Source of the DNA: Microcoleus vaginatus HSN003
GTDB lineage: Bacteria; Cyanobacteriota; Cyanobacteriia; Cyanobacteriales; Microcoleaceae
Assembly: GCF_022701255.1 (NCBI RefSeq)
Contig: NZ_CP031705.1
Coordinates: forward strand, 372,001 to 436,000
Direction: 5' to 3'
DNA: 64,000 nt
This document shows, in pieces, positions 1 through 10,100 of this stretch. The notes below the pieces were generated by a model. That model did not search any database. It saw only the letters and a program-made list of their open reading frames with translations, and was not told where the DNA came from. The translations under genes and the position numbers were made by a program. Each line of letters begins with the position of its first letter. The stretch's first letter is position 1.

Positions 1-160
1 CGACGGTAACGGCGCAAGTGCCGCAAGTGCCGAGACCGTGGCAGTTGATGACTTTGGCGTTGCCGTTGTAGACATCGATGCCGTTTTTGAGCAAAACTTC
101 ACGGAGATTCGCTCCGCGATCGCACTCAAATGTTTTTCCTTGCGCTTGTACCTTGACCAC
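1..160 (-). CDS. [2Fe-2S] ferredoxin-like protein (partial, C-terminus off window)
   Basis: Reverse-strand reading from the GTG at 160-158 gives about 53 residues that begin VVKVQAQGKTFECDRG and contain the cluster-binding pattern CHGLGTCGTCAV close to the window edge. This matches plant-type [2Fe-2S] ferredoxin folds, which carry electrons in the cytoplasm. An in-frame TAA lies three codons upstream of the GTG, and only a rare ATT could start earlier, so GTG is the likely start. The last ligand cysteine and the C-terminus lie beyond position 1. The gene is divergent from cimA, with about 75 bases between them that must hold both promoters. The family call is firm; which ferredoxin subtype is unclear. 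Confidence 0.8.
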   Translation of the reverse strand, partial: MVKVQAQGKTFECDRGANLREVLLKNGIDVYNGNAKVINCHGLGTCGTCAVTV

Positions 161-235
161 AGCAATTTACCCCAGTTAGATTTATGTTAATTTTCCTATA
201 TATTATCGCATTAAATTCAAATAAATTCATCTAAT

Positions 236-1891
236 ATGGTAAGTGATATATTACCAATTTCTCGATCGCAATTTCCCATGACAAATCGGCTCTGGATCTA
301 CGATACCACGCTGCGAGACGGTGCTCAGTGTGAGGGACTCTCCTTATCTCTCGAAGACAAACTGCGAATTGCTCGACAGTTAGACAGTTTAGGAATTCCC
401 TTTATTGAAGGCGGCTGGCCGGGGGCGAATCCTAAAGACGTACAATTTTTTTGGCGTCTCAAAGAACAGCCCCTAACTCAAGCAGAAGTTGTAGCTTTTT
501 GTTCGACTAGGCGACCGGGAACTACGGCAGCTAATGATGAAATGTTGCAGGCTATTTTGTCCGCCGGTACTCGCTGGGTAACACTGTTTGGCAAGTCGTG
601 GGATTTGCACGTTATTGAAAGTTTGAAGACGACGCTAGAAGAAAATCTAGCGATGATTCGAGATACAATTGAATATTTGCGGAGTCAGGGAAGGCGCGTT
701 ATTTACGATGCAGAACACTGGTTTGACGGCTACAAACACAATCCAGATTATGCTATTAAAACTTTAGAAGTTGCCGCCGATGCCGGTGCAGAATGGCTAG
801 TGCTTTGCGATACTAACGGGGGTACTTTACCTCACGAAGTCACTCAGGTTGTTTGCGATGTTTTAAAAGCTTTAGGAACCAATCGCGAAAAATCTATACA
901 ATTAGGAATTCACACTCACAACGACTCGGGAGTGGCGGTTGCTAATGCTTTGGCTGCTGTGCGGGAAGGGGTGACGATGGTACAGGGAACTATTAACGGT
1001 TACGGCGAACGCTGCGGCAATGCCAATTTATGTTCATTGATTCCTAATTTTCAGCTAAAGTTGGGTCATAATTGCATTGAAGACGAGCAATTAGTTAGAT
1101 TAACTCAAGTAAGTCGCTCGATTAGTGAAATTGTCAATCTTGCTCCCGACGATCATGCTCCTTTTGTCGGTCTTTCGGCTTTTGCTCACAAAGGCGGAAT
1201 CCACGTATCGGCTGTTGAGAAAAATCCGTTAACTTACGAACATTTGGAACCGGAAAAAATTGGCAACAGGCGGCGAATTGTGATTTCGGATCAAGCTGGT
1301 TTGAGCAATGTTTTGGCGAAGGCTCGCACTTTTGGCATGGATCTCGATCGCAAAAATCCTGCTTGTCGCCAAATTTTGGAAAAATTGAAAGATTTGGAAA
1401 GTCAGGGATATCAATTTGAGGGTGCTGAGGCGTCTTTTGAATTGTTAATGCGGGAAGCCTTGGAACAACGGCCGCCGTGGTTTGAAATTAAGGGATTTCA
1501 AGTCCACTGCGATAAGGTTGGCGAAGATTGTACGGCTTTGGCCACGGTCAAATTGTCAGTAAACGGTACAAATATTTTGGAAGCTGCCGAAGGAAACGGC
1601 CCGGTTTCGGCTTTGGATGCGGCTTTGCGGAAAGCTTTGGTGAATTTTTATCCGGCGATCGCCCATTTTTACCTGACAGATTACAAGGTGCGGATTCTGG
1701 ACTCCGGCTCGGGAACTTCTGCTAAAACTCGCGTGTTGGTTGAGTTTAGTAACGGTCAAGACCGCTGGACGACTGTGGGGGTTTCTGGTAATATTTTGGA
1801 TGCTTCTTATCAGGCGGTTGTTGAAGGTTTGGAGTATGGTTTGGTGTTGGGAGATAGGGAGGCGATCGTTTTAACTGTGTCGAGTTATTAG
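236..1891 (+). CDS. cimA: (R)-citramalate synthase
   Basis: Condenses pyruvate and acetyl-CoA to (R)-citramalate, the first step of the threonine-independent isoleucine route. The protein has 551 residues, usual for the family. The N-terminal TIM barrel carries the DTTLRDGAQ motif (residues 23-31) and the metal-binding HTHNDSG motif; a C-terminal allosteric LeuA dimerisation domain follows. It is distinct from the true 2-isopropylmalate synthase at 41012-42652, because it has GAQCEG after the DTTLRD motif where LeuA has GEQSPG. The second methionine (residue 15, position 278) sits directly before the conserved barrel start, so the protein may begin there; neither start has a clear ribosome binding site. 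Family assignment rests on motif memory and is strong. Confidence 0.9.
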   Translation: MVSDILPISRSQFPMTNRLWIYDTTLRDGAQCEGLSLSLEDKLRIARQLDSLGIPFIEGGWPGANPKDVQFFWRLKEQPLTQAEVVAFCSTRRPGTTAANDEMLQAILSAGTRWVTLFGKSWDLHVIESLKTTLEENLAMIRDTIEYLRSQGRRVIYDAEHWFDGYKHNPDYAIKTLEVAADAGAEWLVLCDTNGGTLPHEVTQVVCDVLKALGTNREKSIQLGIHTHNDSGVAVANALAAVREGVTMVQGTINGYGERCGNANLCSLIPNFQLKLGHNCIEDEQLVRLTQVSRSISEIVNLAPDDHAPFVGLSAFAHKGGIHVSAVEKNPLTYEHLEPEKIGNRRRIVISDQAGLSNVLAKARTFGMDLDRKNPACRQILEKLKDLESQGYQFEGAEASFELLMREALEQRPPWFEIKGFQVHCDKVGEDCTALATVKLSVNGTNILEAAEGNGPVSALDAALRKALVNFYPAIAHFYLTDYKVRILDSGSGTSAKTRVLVEFSNGQDRWTTVGVSGNILDASYQAVVEGLEYGLVLGDREAIVLTVSSY

Positions 1892-1918
1892 GTTGAGGGC
1901 AAAGAGAAGTTGCCTGAA

Positions 1919-2018
1919 TAAGCTGTCGCGCATTTAAATTGCATATTCGAGGCGGGCGGGACACCCCACAAGAGTTTTATTGTTTTTTGACATACAATTT
2001 AAATGCCGCAACAGCTTA
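1919..2018. repeat. MITE-like element with about 24-bp inverted ends
   Basis: The left arm (1919-1942, beginning TAAGCTGTCGCGCATTTAAA) and the right arm (1994-2018) are near-perfect inverted copies with a few mismatches. They enclose about 50 bases that include GGCGGGCGGGACACCCCAC. There is no coding capacity. The size and design fit a miniature inverted-repeat element or a structured dispersed repeat of the kind common in filamentous cyanobacteria. No convincing target duplication is visible. Confidence 0.6.
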
Positions 2019-2083
2019 TCGATGTTTAAATAGATACCAGGCGATTTCATATCGTTTCCGGTTGGACGAGCGACATGATATAG

Positions 2084-2869
2084 AGGACACGCAGTAGTGA
2101 AGATAAAACGATTAAATTCTGGCAGTTCGACGGAACGCTGCTGAAAACTATAACAGGGCATGGGGCGGGAGTTTGGGATATCTCCGCAAGTCCAGACGGT
2201 CAGCTACTCGCTTCTGCCAGCGACGATAAAACTGTGAAGCTGTGGAAGCCAGACGGCACTTTGCTGAAAACGTTCAAAGGACATCGCGCTAGGGTTTACG
2301 ATGTGGACTTTACCCCCGACGGCAAGAGGCGCGTTTCCGTCAGTGGAGATGGTACAGCTCGGTTGTGGAGCTTGGACGGTAAATTTTCCAAGACTTTGAA
2401 AGGTCATGGCAGTGGGGTTTGGGAAGTGGCTATCAGTCCAGACGATCGCACTTTGGCAACTGCCAGCAGGGATGACACGATTAAACTCTGGACGATCGAT
2501 GGCACTTTGCTCAAAACCCTCAAGGGAAACACTAGAGGCTTGATGGCAGTTGATTTTTTCAGTCGTGACGGTCAAATACTGGTGGCGGGAGGCTCAACTG
2601 GCGCACTCAAACTTTGGAAAACCGACGGGACAGAAATAACGACGCTAACCGGACATGAAGGAAACGTTTGGGGGGCGGTGTTTAGTCCCGATGGTAAACA
2701 GATTGCCTCTGTTGGAGACGATCGCACAATCATTTTATGGGATCTAGAGCGTATTCTCAAACTTGATGAACTGGCTTATGCGTGCGATCGCCTCCGAGAT
2801 TACCTGCGAACAAATGCCGATGTGAAGGAGGAAGATAGACATTTGTGCGATCGTCTTAAAACGGATTAA
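2084..2869 (+). pseudogene. WD40-repeat C-terminal relic
   Basis: The open frame after an in-frame TAG (2081-2083) encodes about six WD40 blades, with repeating signatures such as GHGAGVWDISASPDGQ and DDKTVKLWKPDGT. It ends with the sequence LDELAYACDRLRDYLRTNA before the stop at 2867-2869. That tail is typical of the C-terminus of very large cyanobacterial WD40 proteins that carry an N-terminal NTPase or caspase-like part. No ATG lies upstream of the blades; the first usable start is a GTG at 2234 inside a blade, which would split the fold. The piece is therefore read as the surviving 3' end of a larger gene. A short translated product from 2234 (211 residues) cannot be excluded. Confidence 0.7.
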
Positions 2870-2974
2870 TATCAAGTCCGCTTTATTAGGAATAATAGAT
2901 TAATATGTGTGGGCTAGAGCATCTGAGGATTAGAAGATATTTATCATTCTTGGCTACTTTTTATTAAAAAATGC

Positions 2975-3107
2975 TATAATAAATCCGGCTTAACTACTCC
3001 CTTTATCTCTCAGTCTGCAGAGGCGCACTTCGTTTGTTTAGTAGCGGTTTCAACCGCCGAAGGATACGCAGAATGATCGAGGGTATAGCCAAACCGGATT
3101 TAATTAT
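2975..3107. repeat. degenerate inverted-repeat element
   Basis: TATAATAAATCCGGCTT (2975-2991) is matched in inverse orientation by AAACCGGATTTAATTATA (3091-3108), with about 100 bases between. The inner part contains TAGCGGTTTCAACCGCC, itself a short hairpin. It lies between the WD40 relic and the 3' end of the first DUF4347 gene and may also act as a transcription end. Reading it as a MITE relic is an inference. Confidence 0.45.
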
Positions 3108-3112
3108 AATAA

Positions 3113-6100
3113 CTACAGAGTAATGAAATCGCTAGCGGTGAGAATACCGGGGGTAATACCGTTAAGCTTAGCTAACAATTGATTGGTGTCCGTCACAGTA
3201 ATCAAAGTCTGATTGTTGCTGGAAGTAATACTGAGTTGATTAAAACTCAAACCAGAATTCAACCCAATTAAATCCTCTCCCTTACGGAAATCATTAATGA
3301 TCTCGCTACCCGAACTTTGATTTAGGAAAAACAGATCATTTCCCGAACCACCAGTCAAAGTATCCTCCCCAACATCGCCGGAAAGGAAATCGTCCCCAGC
3401 ACCGCCGCTGAGAATATCATTACCTTTGCCGCCGTAGAGGGTATCGTTACCGATGTCGCCACAGAGCACATCGTTTTCATTGCCTCCCAACAGCAAGTCG
3501 TTGCCATCACCGCCATCGAGACTGTCGTTTTCTTTGCCGCCGTACAGGGTGTCATTTCCCAAGTCACCAAAAATTAGGTCGGCACCTTCATTGCCAAAGG
3601 CAATATCGTTGCCGTTTCCAGCATTAATGGTGTCATTTCCTAAGTTGCCTAAAATGTAGTCGTCGCCATCTTCACCCAGCAAGATATCGTCATCTTTACC
3701 GCCGAAAATGCTGTCGTTGCCAACGCCGCCGGCAACTGTATCATTGCCGAGATCTCCCCTCAACAAGTCGTCGCCCTCACCACCAACAACAGTGTCATTA
3801 TCCTTGCCAGCGTAGATGGTATCGTTGCCAGCGTCGCCAGAGATGAAATCGCTGCCTTCATTGCCGAAGATTGAGTCGTTATCTGCGCCGCCGTCAATGT
3901 TGTCATTGTCGGCCATGCCGTAGAGAGTATCGTTGCCGGCGAGTCCGTTAATTGACTCGTTGATGCCGCCACCCATGATGAAGTCGGTAGTGTCGCCGCC
4001 GTTGATAGTTTGTTGGACGGGGTTGGGGGTGATGGCGCCAGGGTCGAGTTGCGGGGCGTTGAGGCTATCGAGTAGGCAATCATCTGCAGGCGGAGTTGGC
4101 GTGGGCGTGGGTGTCGGTTCGGGTGTGGGCGTGGGAGTTGGTTCCGGTGTCGGAGTCGGAGTCGGTTCCGGTGTGGGAGTCGGAGTTGGTTCCGGTGTGG
4201 GAGTCGGAGTTGGTTCCGGTGTCGGAGTAGGAGTCGGCGCGGGCGTCGGAGTAGGAGTCGGCGTCGGAGTCGGTGTCGGAGTCTCAGTAGGAATCGGCGT
4301 CGGAGTTGGAGTCGGCGTGACTGTAGCGTTCAATTCATAAGCGCCAATATCAACGATCGCACTTCCGTTATTATCGCCATCTTGAGGGCGACTCACACCG
4401 CGCTGATCAGCAGCCGGCGCGCCCGCACCAGTACCAGTATCAATTGCCGGACTTCCTGTTAGCAGCGGCAGCACGAAAGCGCCGTTAATATTTTCCAAAG
4501 GGCCGAGTAAGGGGTCTGCGATCGTCACATTTGCCGTAACATTACTATCATTAGGATCTCCGGTCGTCAGTTTAGCGGGAAATTGAATATTGTTTCCCCC
4601 ATCGATTAGCTCCCGTCCCGTGTGCTGCCTAGTTTTAAAAGAGTTACTTGCGGTATTCCTATCAAAAATCGAATTCTTGACAGTAATTGGCGATTTCACC
4701 GGATCGTTAAAAGTAGCAATACCTCCCGAAAATTCAGCGGTATTCTTAGCAAAAGTCGAATTGACGATGTTAGTCGAAAAGGAATCTCTGTTAGCGACAA
4801 GCATTCCTCCGCCCTGCTTAGCAGCGCTGTTGCCGGAAAATGTACTGTTGACAACGCTGATATTTCCATTCCCTCCTGACCACAAACCGCCCCCATTATC
4901 TTCAGCTTGGTTATTAGCAAAAGTGGAGTTTGTTACCGTAAGATCCACATTTCCGTGACGAATTGCGCCTCCTGAACCTCCAACTCCTGCTAAATCCTTA
5001 ACAGCTTTATTGTTAATAAAAGTGCTATTTTCCAAAACTATCTTATCTTCAAGATAGCCAAATAAAAACCCTGCTCCTCCTTCTCTGGCTCCGATATTGC
5101 CATCAAAAACGCTGTTGCGAATAGCAATAGTTCCGGCAACGGGGCCGGGGGTTGCATTGGGCCCAGAAGCATTAGCACCATCGACGTAAACTGCCCCGCC
5201 AACGCCTTTATCTGTCACGTTGCCGGTGAATTTAGAGTTTTCGATTGTCATGCTGCCCAACAGGTTATTAACAGCTCCGCCGTAGCTGCCTTTGTTGTTG
5301 GTAAATTCGCTATCTCTGATAGTCAGAACACCGCCGCTTTTAGTGGCGATCGCGCCGCCACCACGTTCGGTATTATCCGCTAGCGAACCGTCATTGCCGC
5401 TAAACTTGCTGTTAATTACAGTCGTCGTGCTGCGAAAACCCGTGTAAATGCCGCCACCAAAACCGGCCACATTATTATTGACTTGGCTATTTTCTAAAGT
5501 TAAAGTGCTGCTACCTCCTGTTTGAATGCCACCACCGGCGCTAATTGCCTCATTATTCGGATCGGTTCCAGAAACTTTGCCGTTGGCAATAATCAGGTTT
5601 TTTAGAGTAACATTTGTTGCACCTTCTGTGCGGATTACCCGCGAAGTATTGTTGCCACTGATGGTTAAATTTGCTGCACCAACGGCATCAATTGTCAAGT
5701 TTTTGTTGATGACAAGTTGACCGGAAGTGAGAGTAATTGTTTGGCTGGCAAGAGTCGAGGCAAATTGAATGGTATCGCCGGCTGCTGCGGAGGCGATCGC
5801 ATCTCTCAATGAACCCGGCCCGCTATCATTACTGTTAGTAACGGTAATAGTTGCTAAAGCCCCTTGATAATCCGCCATTGCGTCTGGAGTCAAGGCTAGC
5901 GGTGCTTCAATATCACCCTTGGCAAACTCCAAATTCCAGTTACCACCGCGGCCAGTGCGATCGCTAGATGCCGCAATATCAGCCCCGGTTAACTCGCCTA
6001 GGCGATCGACAAAATCGCTTCCCGAACCCGCAGCCACATCGCAACCATAAAGCACCATATCTGCTTTGTCGCTTAGCGCATTTCGCCAATCTTGCAACTG

Positions 6101-6412
6101 GCTTTCATATTGCGGCAAATTATCCGAATTCAGCGTTGCAGAACCTAACTGCAAACTGCCAGAATTGCCGTGAGAAAAAATGTGAACTTGGTCTACAGTT
6201 TCCCCCGCAGCAGAAATTGTTTGCAGTTTCGCAGTAATTTGCTCGACTCCGTTACCATTTTTATCTAAAATGATGATCTCTGCACCGGGAAGCACGCCAC
6301 CGGCAAGAGTTTGATAGTCATCTAAGTCGGGATCAATGAAGACAATAGATTTAGAACCAGCATTGCGGAGAACAGATTGTGAATCCATGTTGGTGGCAAA
6401 AGTTGAACTCAT
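3113..6412 (-). CDS. DUF4347 / beta-helix / RTX-repeat surface protein, copy 1
   Basis: 1099 residues. Domain order: DUF4347 (about 20-185), right-handed beta-helix of NSTFSGN-type coils (about 188-600), a stretch with GSPAIDTG and DQRG (650-692), a Pro-Thr-rich hinge (about 699-775), RTX calcium-binding nonapeptides such as [11 protein letters not shown] (about 805-1035), and a C-terminal cap. RTX repeats usually fold on Ca2+ outside the cell and mark type I secretion; no signal peptide is visible. The DUF4347 part has HIFSHG (His77, His81) and LYGCD (Cys124), which resembles a caspase-like His-Cys pair. The start is supported by the matching start of copy 2. Function is probably a cell-surface or released structural or adhesive protein (inference). 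The RTX part is almost identical in DNA to that of the upstream paralog. Confidence 0.85.
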   Translation of the reverse strand: MSSTFATNMDSQSVLRNAGSKSIVFIDPDLDDYQTLAGGVLPGAEIIILDKNGNGVEQITAKLQTISAAGETVDQVHIFSHGNSGSLQLGSATLNSDNLPQYESQLQDWRNALSDKADMVLYGCDVAAGSGSDFVDRLGELTGADIAASSDRTGRGGNWNLEFAKGDIEAPLALTPDAMADYQGALATITVTNSNDSGPGSLRDAIASAAAGDTIQFASTLASQTITLTSGQLVINKNLTIDAVGAANLTISGNNTSRVIRTEGATNVTLKNLIIANGKVSGTDPNNEAISAGGGIQTGGSSTLTLENSQVNNNVAGFGGGIYTGFRSTTTVINSKFSGNDGSLADNTERGGGAIATKSGGVLTIRDSEFTNNKGSYGGAVNNLLGSMTIENSKFTGNVTDKGVGGAVYVDGANASGPNATPGPVAGTIAIRNSVFDGNIGAREGGAGFLFGYLEDKIVLENSTFINNKAVKDLAGVGGSGGAIRHGNVDLTVTNSTFANNQAEDNGGGLWSGGNGNISVVNSTFSGNSAAKQGGGMLVANRDSFSTNIVNSTFAKNTAEFSGGIATFNDPVKSPITVKNSIFDRNTASNSFKTRQHTGRELIDGGNNIQFPAKLTTGDPNDSNVTANVTIADPLLGPLENINGAFVLPLLTGSPAIDTGTGAGAPAADQRGVSRPQDGDNNGSAIVDIGAYELNATVTPTPTPTPIPTETPTPTPTPTPTPTPAPTPTPTPEPTPTPTPEPTPTPTPEPTPTPTPEPTPTPTPEPTPTPTPTPPADDCLLDSLNAPQLDPGAITPNPVQQTINGGDTTDFIMGGGINESINGLAGNDTLYGMADNDNIDGGADNDSIFGNEGSDFISGDAGNDTIYAGKDNDTVVGGEGDDLLRGDLGNDTVAGGVGNDSIFGGKDDDILLGEDGDDYILGNLGNDTINAGNGNDIAFGNEGADLIFGDLGNDTLYGGKENDSLDGGDGNDLLLGGNENDVLCGDIGNDTLYGGKGNDILSGGAGDDFLSGDVGEDTLTGGSGNDLFFLNQSSGSEIINDFRKGEDLIGLNSGLSFNQLSITSSNNQTLITVTDTNQLLAKLNGITPGILTASDFITL
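4092..4318 (-). repeat. coding Pro-Thr/Glu hinge repeat (copy 1)
   Basis: Short tandem units, read on the plus strand as GGAGTCGGTTCCGGTGTC-like 6- and 18-base periods, encode [12 protein letters not shown] in the reverse frame. The array separates the beta-helix from the RTX domain. Simple periodicity of this kind is prone to length change by slippage; compare the much longer array in copy 2. Confidence 0.85.
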
Positions 6413-7195
6413 TTGGCATACCCATGAGAATGTTTACTATTTGCTGGTAGATTCACCTTGAAAGCAGAAGGCTAGAGATGCAGAAGGCAGCAGGCAGAAT
6501 TAAAACCTCGGTGAGCCATCGGGGAATTTAAAATTTATTTAGGTAAAAAATTAATTTTATCCCTAAGTTCAATCCCCGAAGTGTCTCCATAATCAGCTTT
6601 AGCTGTGTGAGAATTGCGAGCTTTTTAGCAATTAACGGCAGAGGATGTAATGTAAATAGTCCGTGACTGGGAACCTACCTCTATGTTTAGGTTGGCAATG
6701 CCCACCATTAGCGATAGAAATAGTGCATCAAACCATTTGGCCGCCTGGGTCAGATCAAATTCATAAAAGATTTTCTGGGCTGCCAAAATTATGACAATTG
6801 CTCTAGCTAGTACCTGATACATTCACCTTAGATAAAACCAGGAAAATCGCCTAAAGATTTGATTAATTTAACTTTTTTTGTGGCTCGAAAAAAGTTCCCC
6901 AAAATCAGAAATTTAGTGACTAAAAAAGCTGGCTTTCTTCCAGCGGTGCTTATGGCTAGCCAGCTCAGGAGTGCACTAGACGGATGTGCCTCATTCTAGG
7001 TGTGGGCGATCGGCAATAAACAAGATTTATTACCGATCGCGCTTGAAAACAATCAGATCGAGCGATCCTCTTCGTTAGCGTAGCCCCCGTAGGTGCGGGC
7101 TGCGCTAACGTCATCCACAAATTTCAGGAGTTTGAGAGCTTTCTTCACCACTTCTAAGCAGGCTGGCTGCTTAGAGTGCACCCTACCCCAGGCAG
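6413..7195. other. intergenic region between the DUF4347 paralogs
   Basis: This stretch holds the promoter of copy 1 and the 3' flank of copy 2. A reverse-strand open frame of 65 codons (6625-6822) looks partly membrane-like but has no recognisable family, so it is not called. A short inverted repeat built on CTAAGCA/TGCTTAG (7154-7174) could form a weak hairpin just downstream of copy 2. A dispersed palindrome lies at 7062-7110. I see no RNA gene. Confidence 0.5.
7062..7110. repeat. short dispersed palindromic repeat
   Basis: The core GCGATCCTCTTCG (7062-7074) is followed by a hairpin with arms CGTTAGCGTAGCCC and GGGCTGCGCTAACG (7073-7110). The same 13-base core recurs in inverse orientation at 48551-48563, inside the leader of the phytase-like gene. 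This indicates a dispersed repeat family; its nature (MITE or structured RNA) is not known to me. Confidence 0.65.
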
Positions 7196-10100
7196 TTAGA
7201 TTGTTACCTGAGTGAAATCGCTAGCGGTGAGAATACCGGGGGTAATACCGTTAAGCTTAGCTAACAATTGATTGGTGTCCGTCACAGTAATCAAAGTTTG
7301 ATTGTTGCTGGAAGTAATACTGAGTTGATTAAAATTCAAACCAGAATTCAACCCAATTAAATCCTCTCCCTTACGGAAATCATTAATGATCTCGCTACCC
7401 ACACTTTGATTTAGGAAAAACAAATCATTTCCCGAACCACCAGTCAAAGTATCCTCCCCAACATCCCCGGAAAGGAAATCGTCCCCAGCACCGCCGCTGA
7501 GAATATCATTACCTTTGCCACCGTAGAGGGTATCATTACCGATGTCGCCACAGAGCACATCGTTTTCATTGCCGCCCAACAGCAAGTCGTTGCCATCACC
7601 GCCATCAAGACTGTCGTTTTCTTTGCCGCCGTACAGCGTGTCATTTCCCAAATCGCCAAAAATTAGGTCTGCACCTTCATTGCCAAAGGCAATATCGTTG
7701 CCGTTTCCGGCATTAATTGTGTCATTTCCTAAGTTGCCTAAAATGTAGTCGTTGCCATCTTCACCCAGCAAGATATCGTCATCTTTACCGCCGAAAATGC
7801 TGTCGTTGCCAACGCCGCCGGCAACTGTATCATTGCCGAGATCTCCTCTCAACAAGTCGTCGCCCTCACCACCAACAACAGTGTCATTATCCTTGCCAGC
7901 GTAGATGGTATCGTTGCCAGCGCCGCCAAAGATGAAATCGCTGCCTGCATTGCCGAAGATTGAGTCGTTATCTGCGCCGCCGTCAATGTTGTCATTGCCG
8001 CCCATGCCGTAGAGAGTATCGTTGCCGGCTTGTCCGTTAATTGACTCGTTGATGACACCGCCCATCATGAAATCGGTACCTTCGCCGCCGTTGATAGTTT
8101 GTTGGGCGGGGTTGGGGGTGATGGCGTCAGGGTCGAGTTGCGGGGCGTTGAGGCTATCGAGTAGGCAATCATCTGCAGGCGGAATTGGAGTCGGAGTCGG
8201 TTCCGGTGTAGGCGGAGTCGGTTCCGGTGTAGGCGGAGTCGGTTCCGGTGTGGGAGTTGGAGTCGGTTCCGGTGTCGGAGTTGGAGTCGGCGCGGGCGTC
8301 GGAGTCGGAGTTGGTTCCGGTGTCGGAGTTGGAGTGGGTTCCGGTGTGGGTGTCGGAGTCTCAGTAGGAATCGGCGCGGGAGTTGGAGTCGGCGCTGGCG
8401 TCGGCGGAGTAGGAGTCGGCGCCGGAGTCGGTTCCGGTGTAGGCGGAGTCGGTTCCGGTATCGGAGTCGGCGCCGGAGTCGGTTCCGGTGTCGGAGTCGG
8501 TTCCGGTTCCGGTGTCGGAGTCGGAGTTGGTTCCGGTGTCGGAGTCGGTTCCGGTTCCGGTGTCGGAGTCGGAGTTGGTTCCGGTGTCGGAGTTGGTTCC
8601 GGTTCCGGTGTCGGAGTTGGTTCCGGTTCCGGTGTCGGAGTTGGTTCCGGTTCCGGTGTCGGAGTTGGTTCCGGTTCCGGTGTCGGAGTTGGTTCCGGTT
8701 CCGGTGTCGGAGTCGGTTCCGGTTCCGGTGTCGGAGTCGGTTCCGGTTCCGGTGTCGGAGTTGGTTCCGGTTCCGGTGTCGGAGTTGGTTCCGGTTCCGG
8801 TGTCGGAGTTGGAGTCGGTTCCGGTGTCGGAGTTGGAGTCGGTTCCGGTGTCGGAGTCGGAGTCGGTTCCGGTGTCGGAGTTGGAGTCGGTTCCGGAGTC
8901 GGAGTCGGCACCGGGACGACACCCCCTCCAAATTCAAAAGAGCCGCTGTCCACGATCGCACCTGCAATGCTGTCGCCATCTTGAGGGCGAGCCACGCCGC
9001 GCTGATCAGTAGCGGGTGCACCGGTGGCAATCCCTGTATCAATTGCCGGACTTCCTGTCAGCAGTGGCCTGACTAAAGCGCCGTTGAGGTTTTGCAAAGG
9101 GCCGAGTTTCGGGTCTGCGATCGTCACACTTGTCGTCACCTTGGTATCGGTGTTAATCAGCGGCCACTGAAAATTCCCTCCTTGATCGCTATATTGGGCG
9201 GTGGCGTGTTGCTGAATGCCCCAAGGGTTTCCTCCGTTAGCCGCTGTATTGTTGGAAAGAATCGTGTTTTTGAGGGTGACATTATTGGCATCGGCGAAGA
9301 TACCTCCACCAACCCAGCCTGCAGAATTATCGGCGATCGTCGTGTTGAGAATGGTTGTGGGTGCACCAAGAGTCATTGCACCGCCGAGTTTGTTGAAATC
9401 ACCAGCAGCAAACGCCGTGGAGTTGCCAGAAAACGTACTGTTAGTAATCGTAGTAGGGGCATTTCGCATCCACAGCCCGCCACCTTGATTGCCGGCTTTG
9501 TTGCCCGCAAAGGTGGTGTTGGTAATGGTCAATCCCTGGTTGGTGCTGTCGCTCAAAATCGTTACCCCACCACCGTTTCCAGGATTTCCACCGTTGGGTA
9601 GCGCCAGAATTTCGTTATTTTGGAAGGTGCTCTTTTCCAAAATAACCTTGTCTTGGCTGCCGGTGAACAGATAAGCTGCGCCTCCTTCACCTCGACCTTT
9701 ATTGTCTTGAAATACGCTATTGGTAATCTTAATTGTGCCGGAAGCTTCGCTCGGATTGCTGGCTCTGTCTGTGTAAACTGCGCCGCCAAAACCCCTTAAA
9801 AACGGATTATCTTGGCCTGTTGCGTAAACGGCTGCAGTGGTATCGTTGCCGATGAATCGGGAGTTGTCAATTGTCAGCTTACCTTGAAGGCTGTTAATTG
9901 CCCCGCCGTTAATTCCTTTGTTGTTGGTGAAGTCGCTGTTGGTGACTGTAAAAGTTTTGAAACTCAAAAAGCCGATCGCACCTGCACCGCGTTCATCGTT
10001 AGCGGAGGTGGCCACGTTGCCGTTGAATTTACTGTTGGTAACAGTCAGGGTATTGTTGAAATTACCAAAAATTGCGCCACCACCTTTATCGGCGACGTTG

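Noticed and set aside
6625..6822. 65-codon reverse frame with a hydrophobic stretch
   Set aside because: No family resemblance or convincing ribosome site. Could be a relic, but the support is too weak to call.
7154..7174. CTAAGCA/TGCTTAG hairpin downstream of DUF4347 copy 2 as a terminator
   Set aside because: A 7-bp stem with no T-run in the direction of transcription; noted within the intergenic entry but not called.
8480..8900. Regular 24-base repeats that could look like a CRISPR array
   Set aside because: No unique spacers of constant length between repeats; the units are contiguous and encode EPEPTPTP in frame.
8022..9042. Long forward and reverse frames with Gly-Val or Arg-rich repeats over the hinge region
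   Set aside because: They arise from the simple periodic DNA of the hinge; the beta-helix and RTX reading on the reverse strand explains the region.
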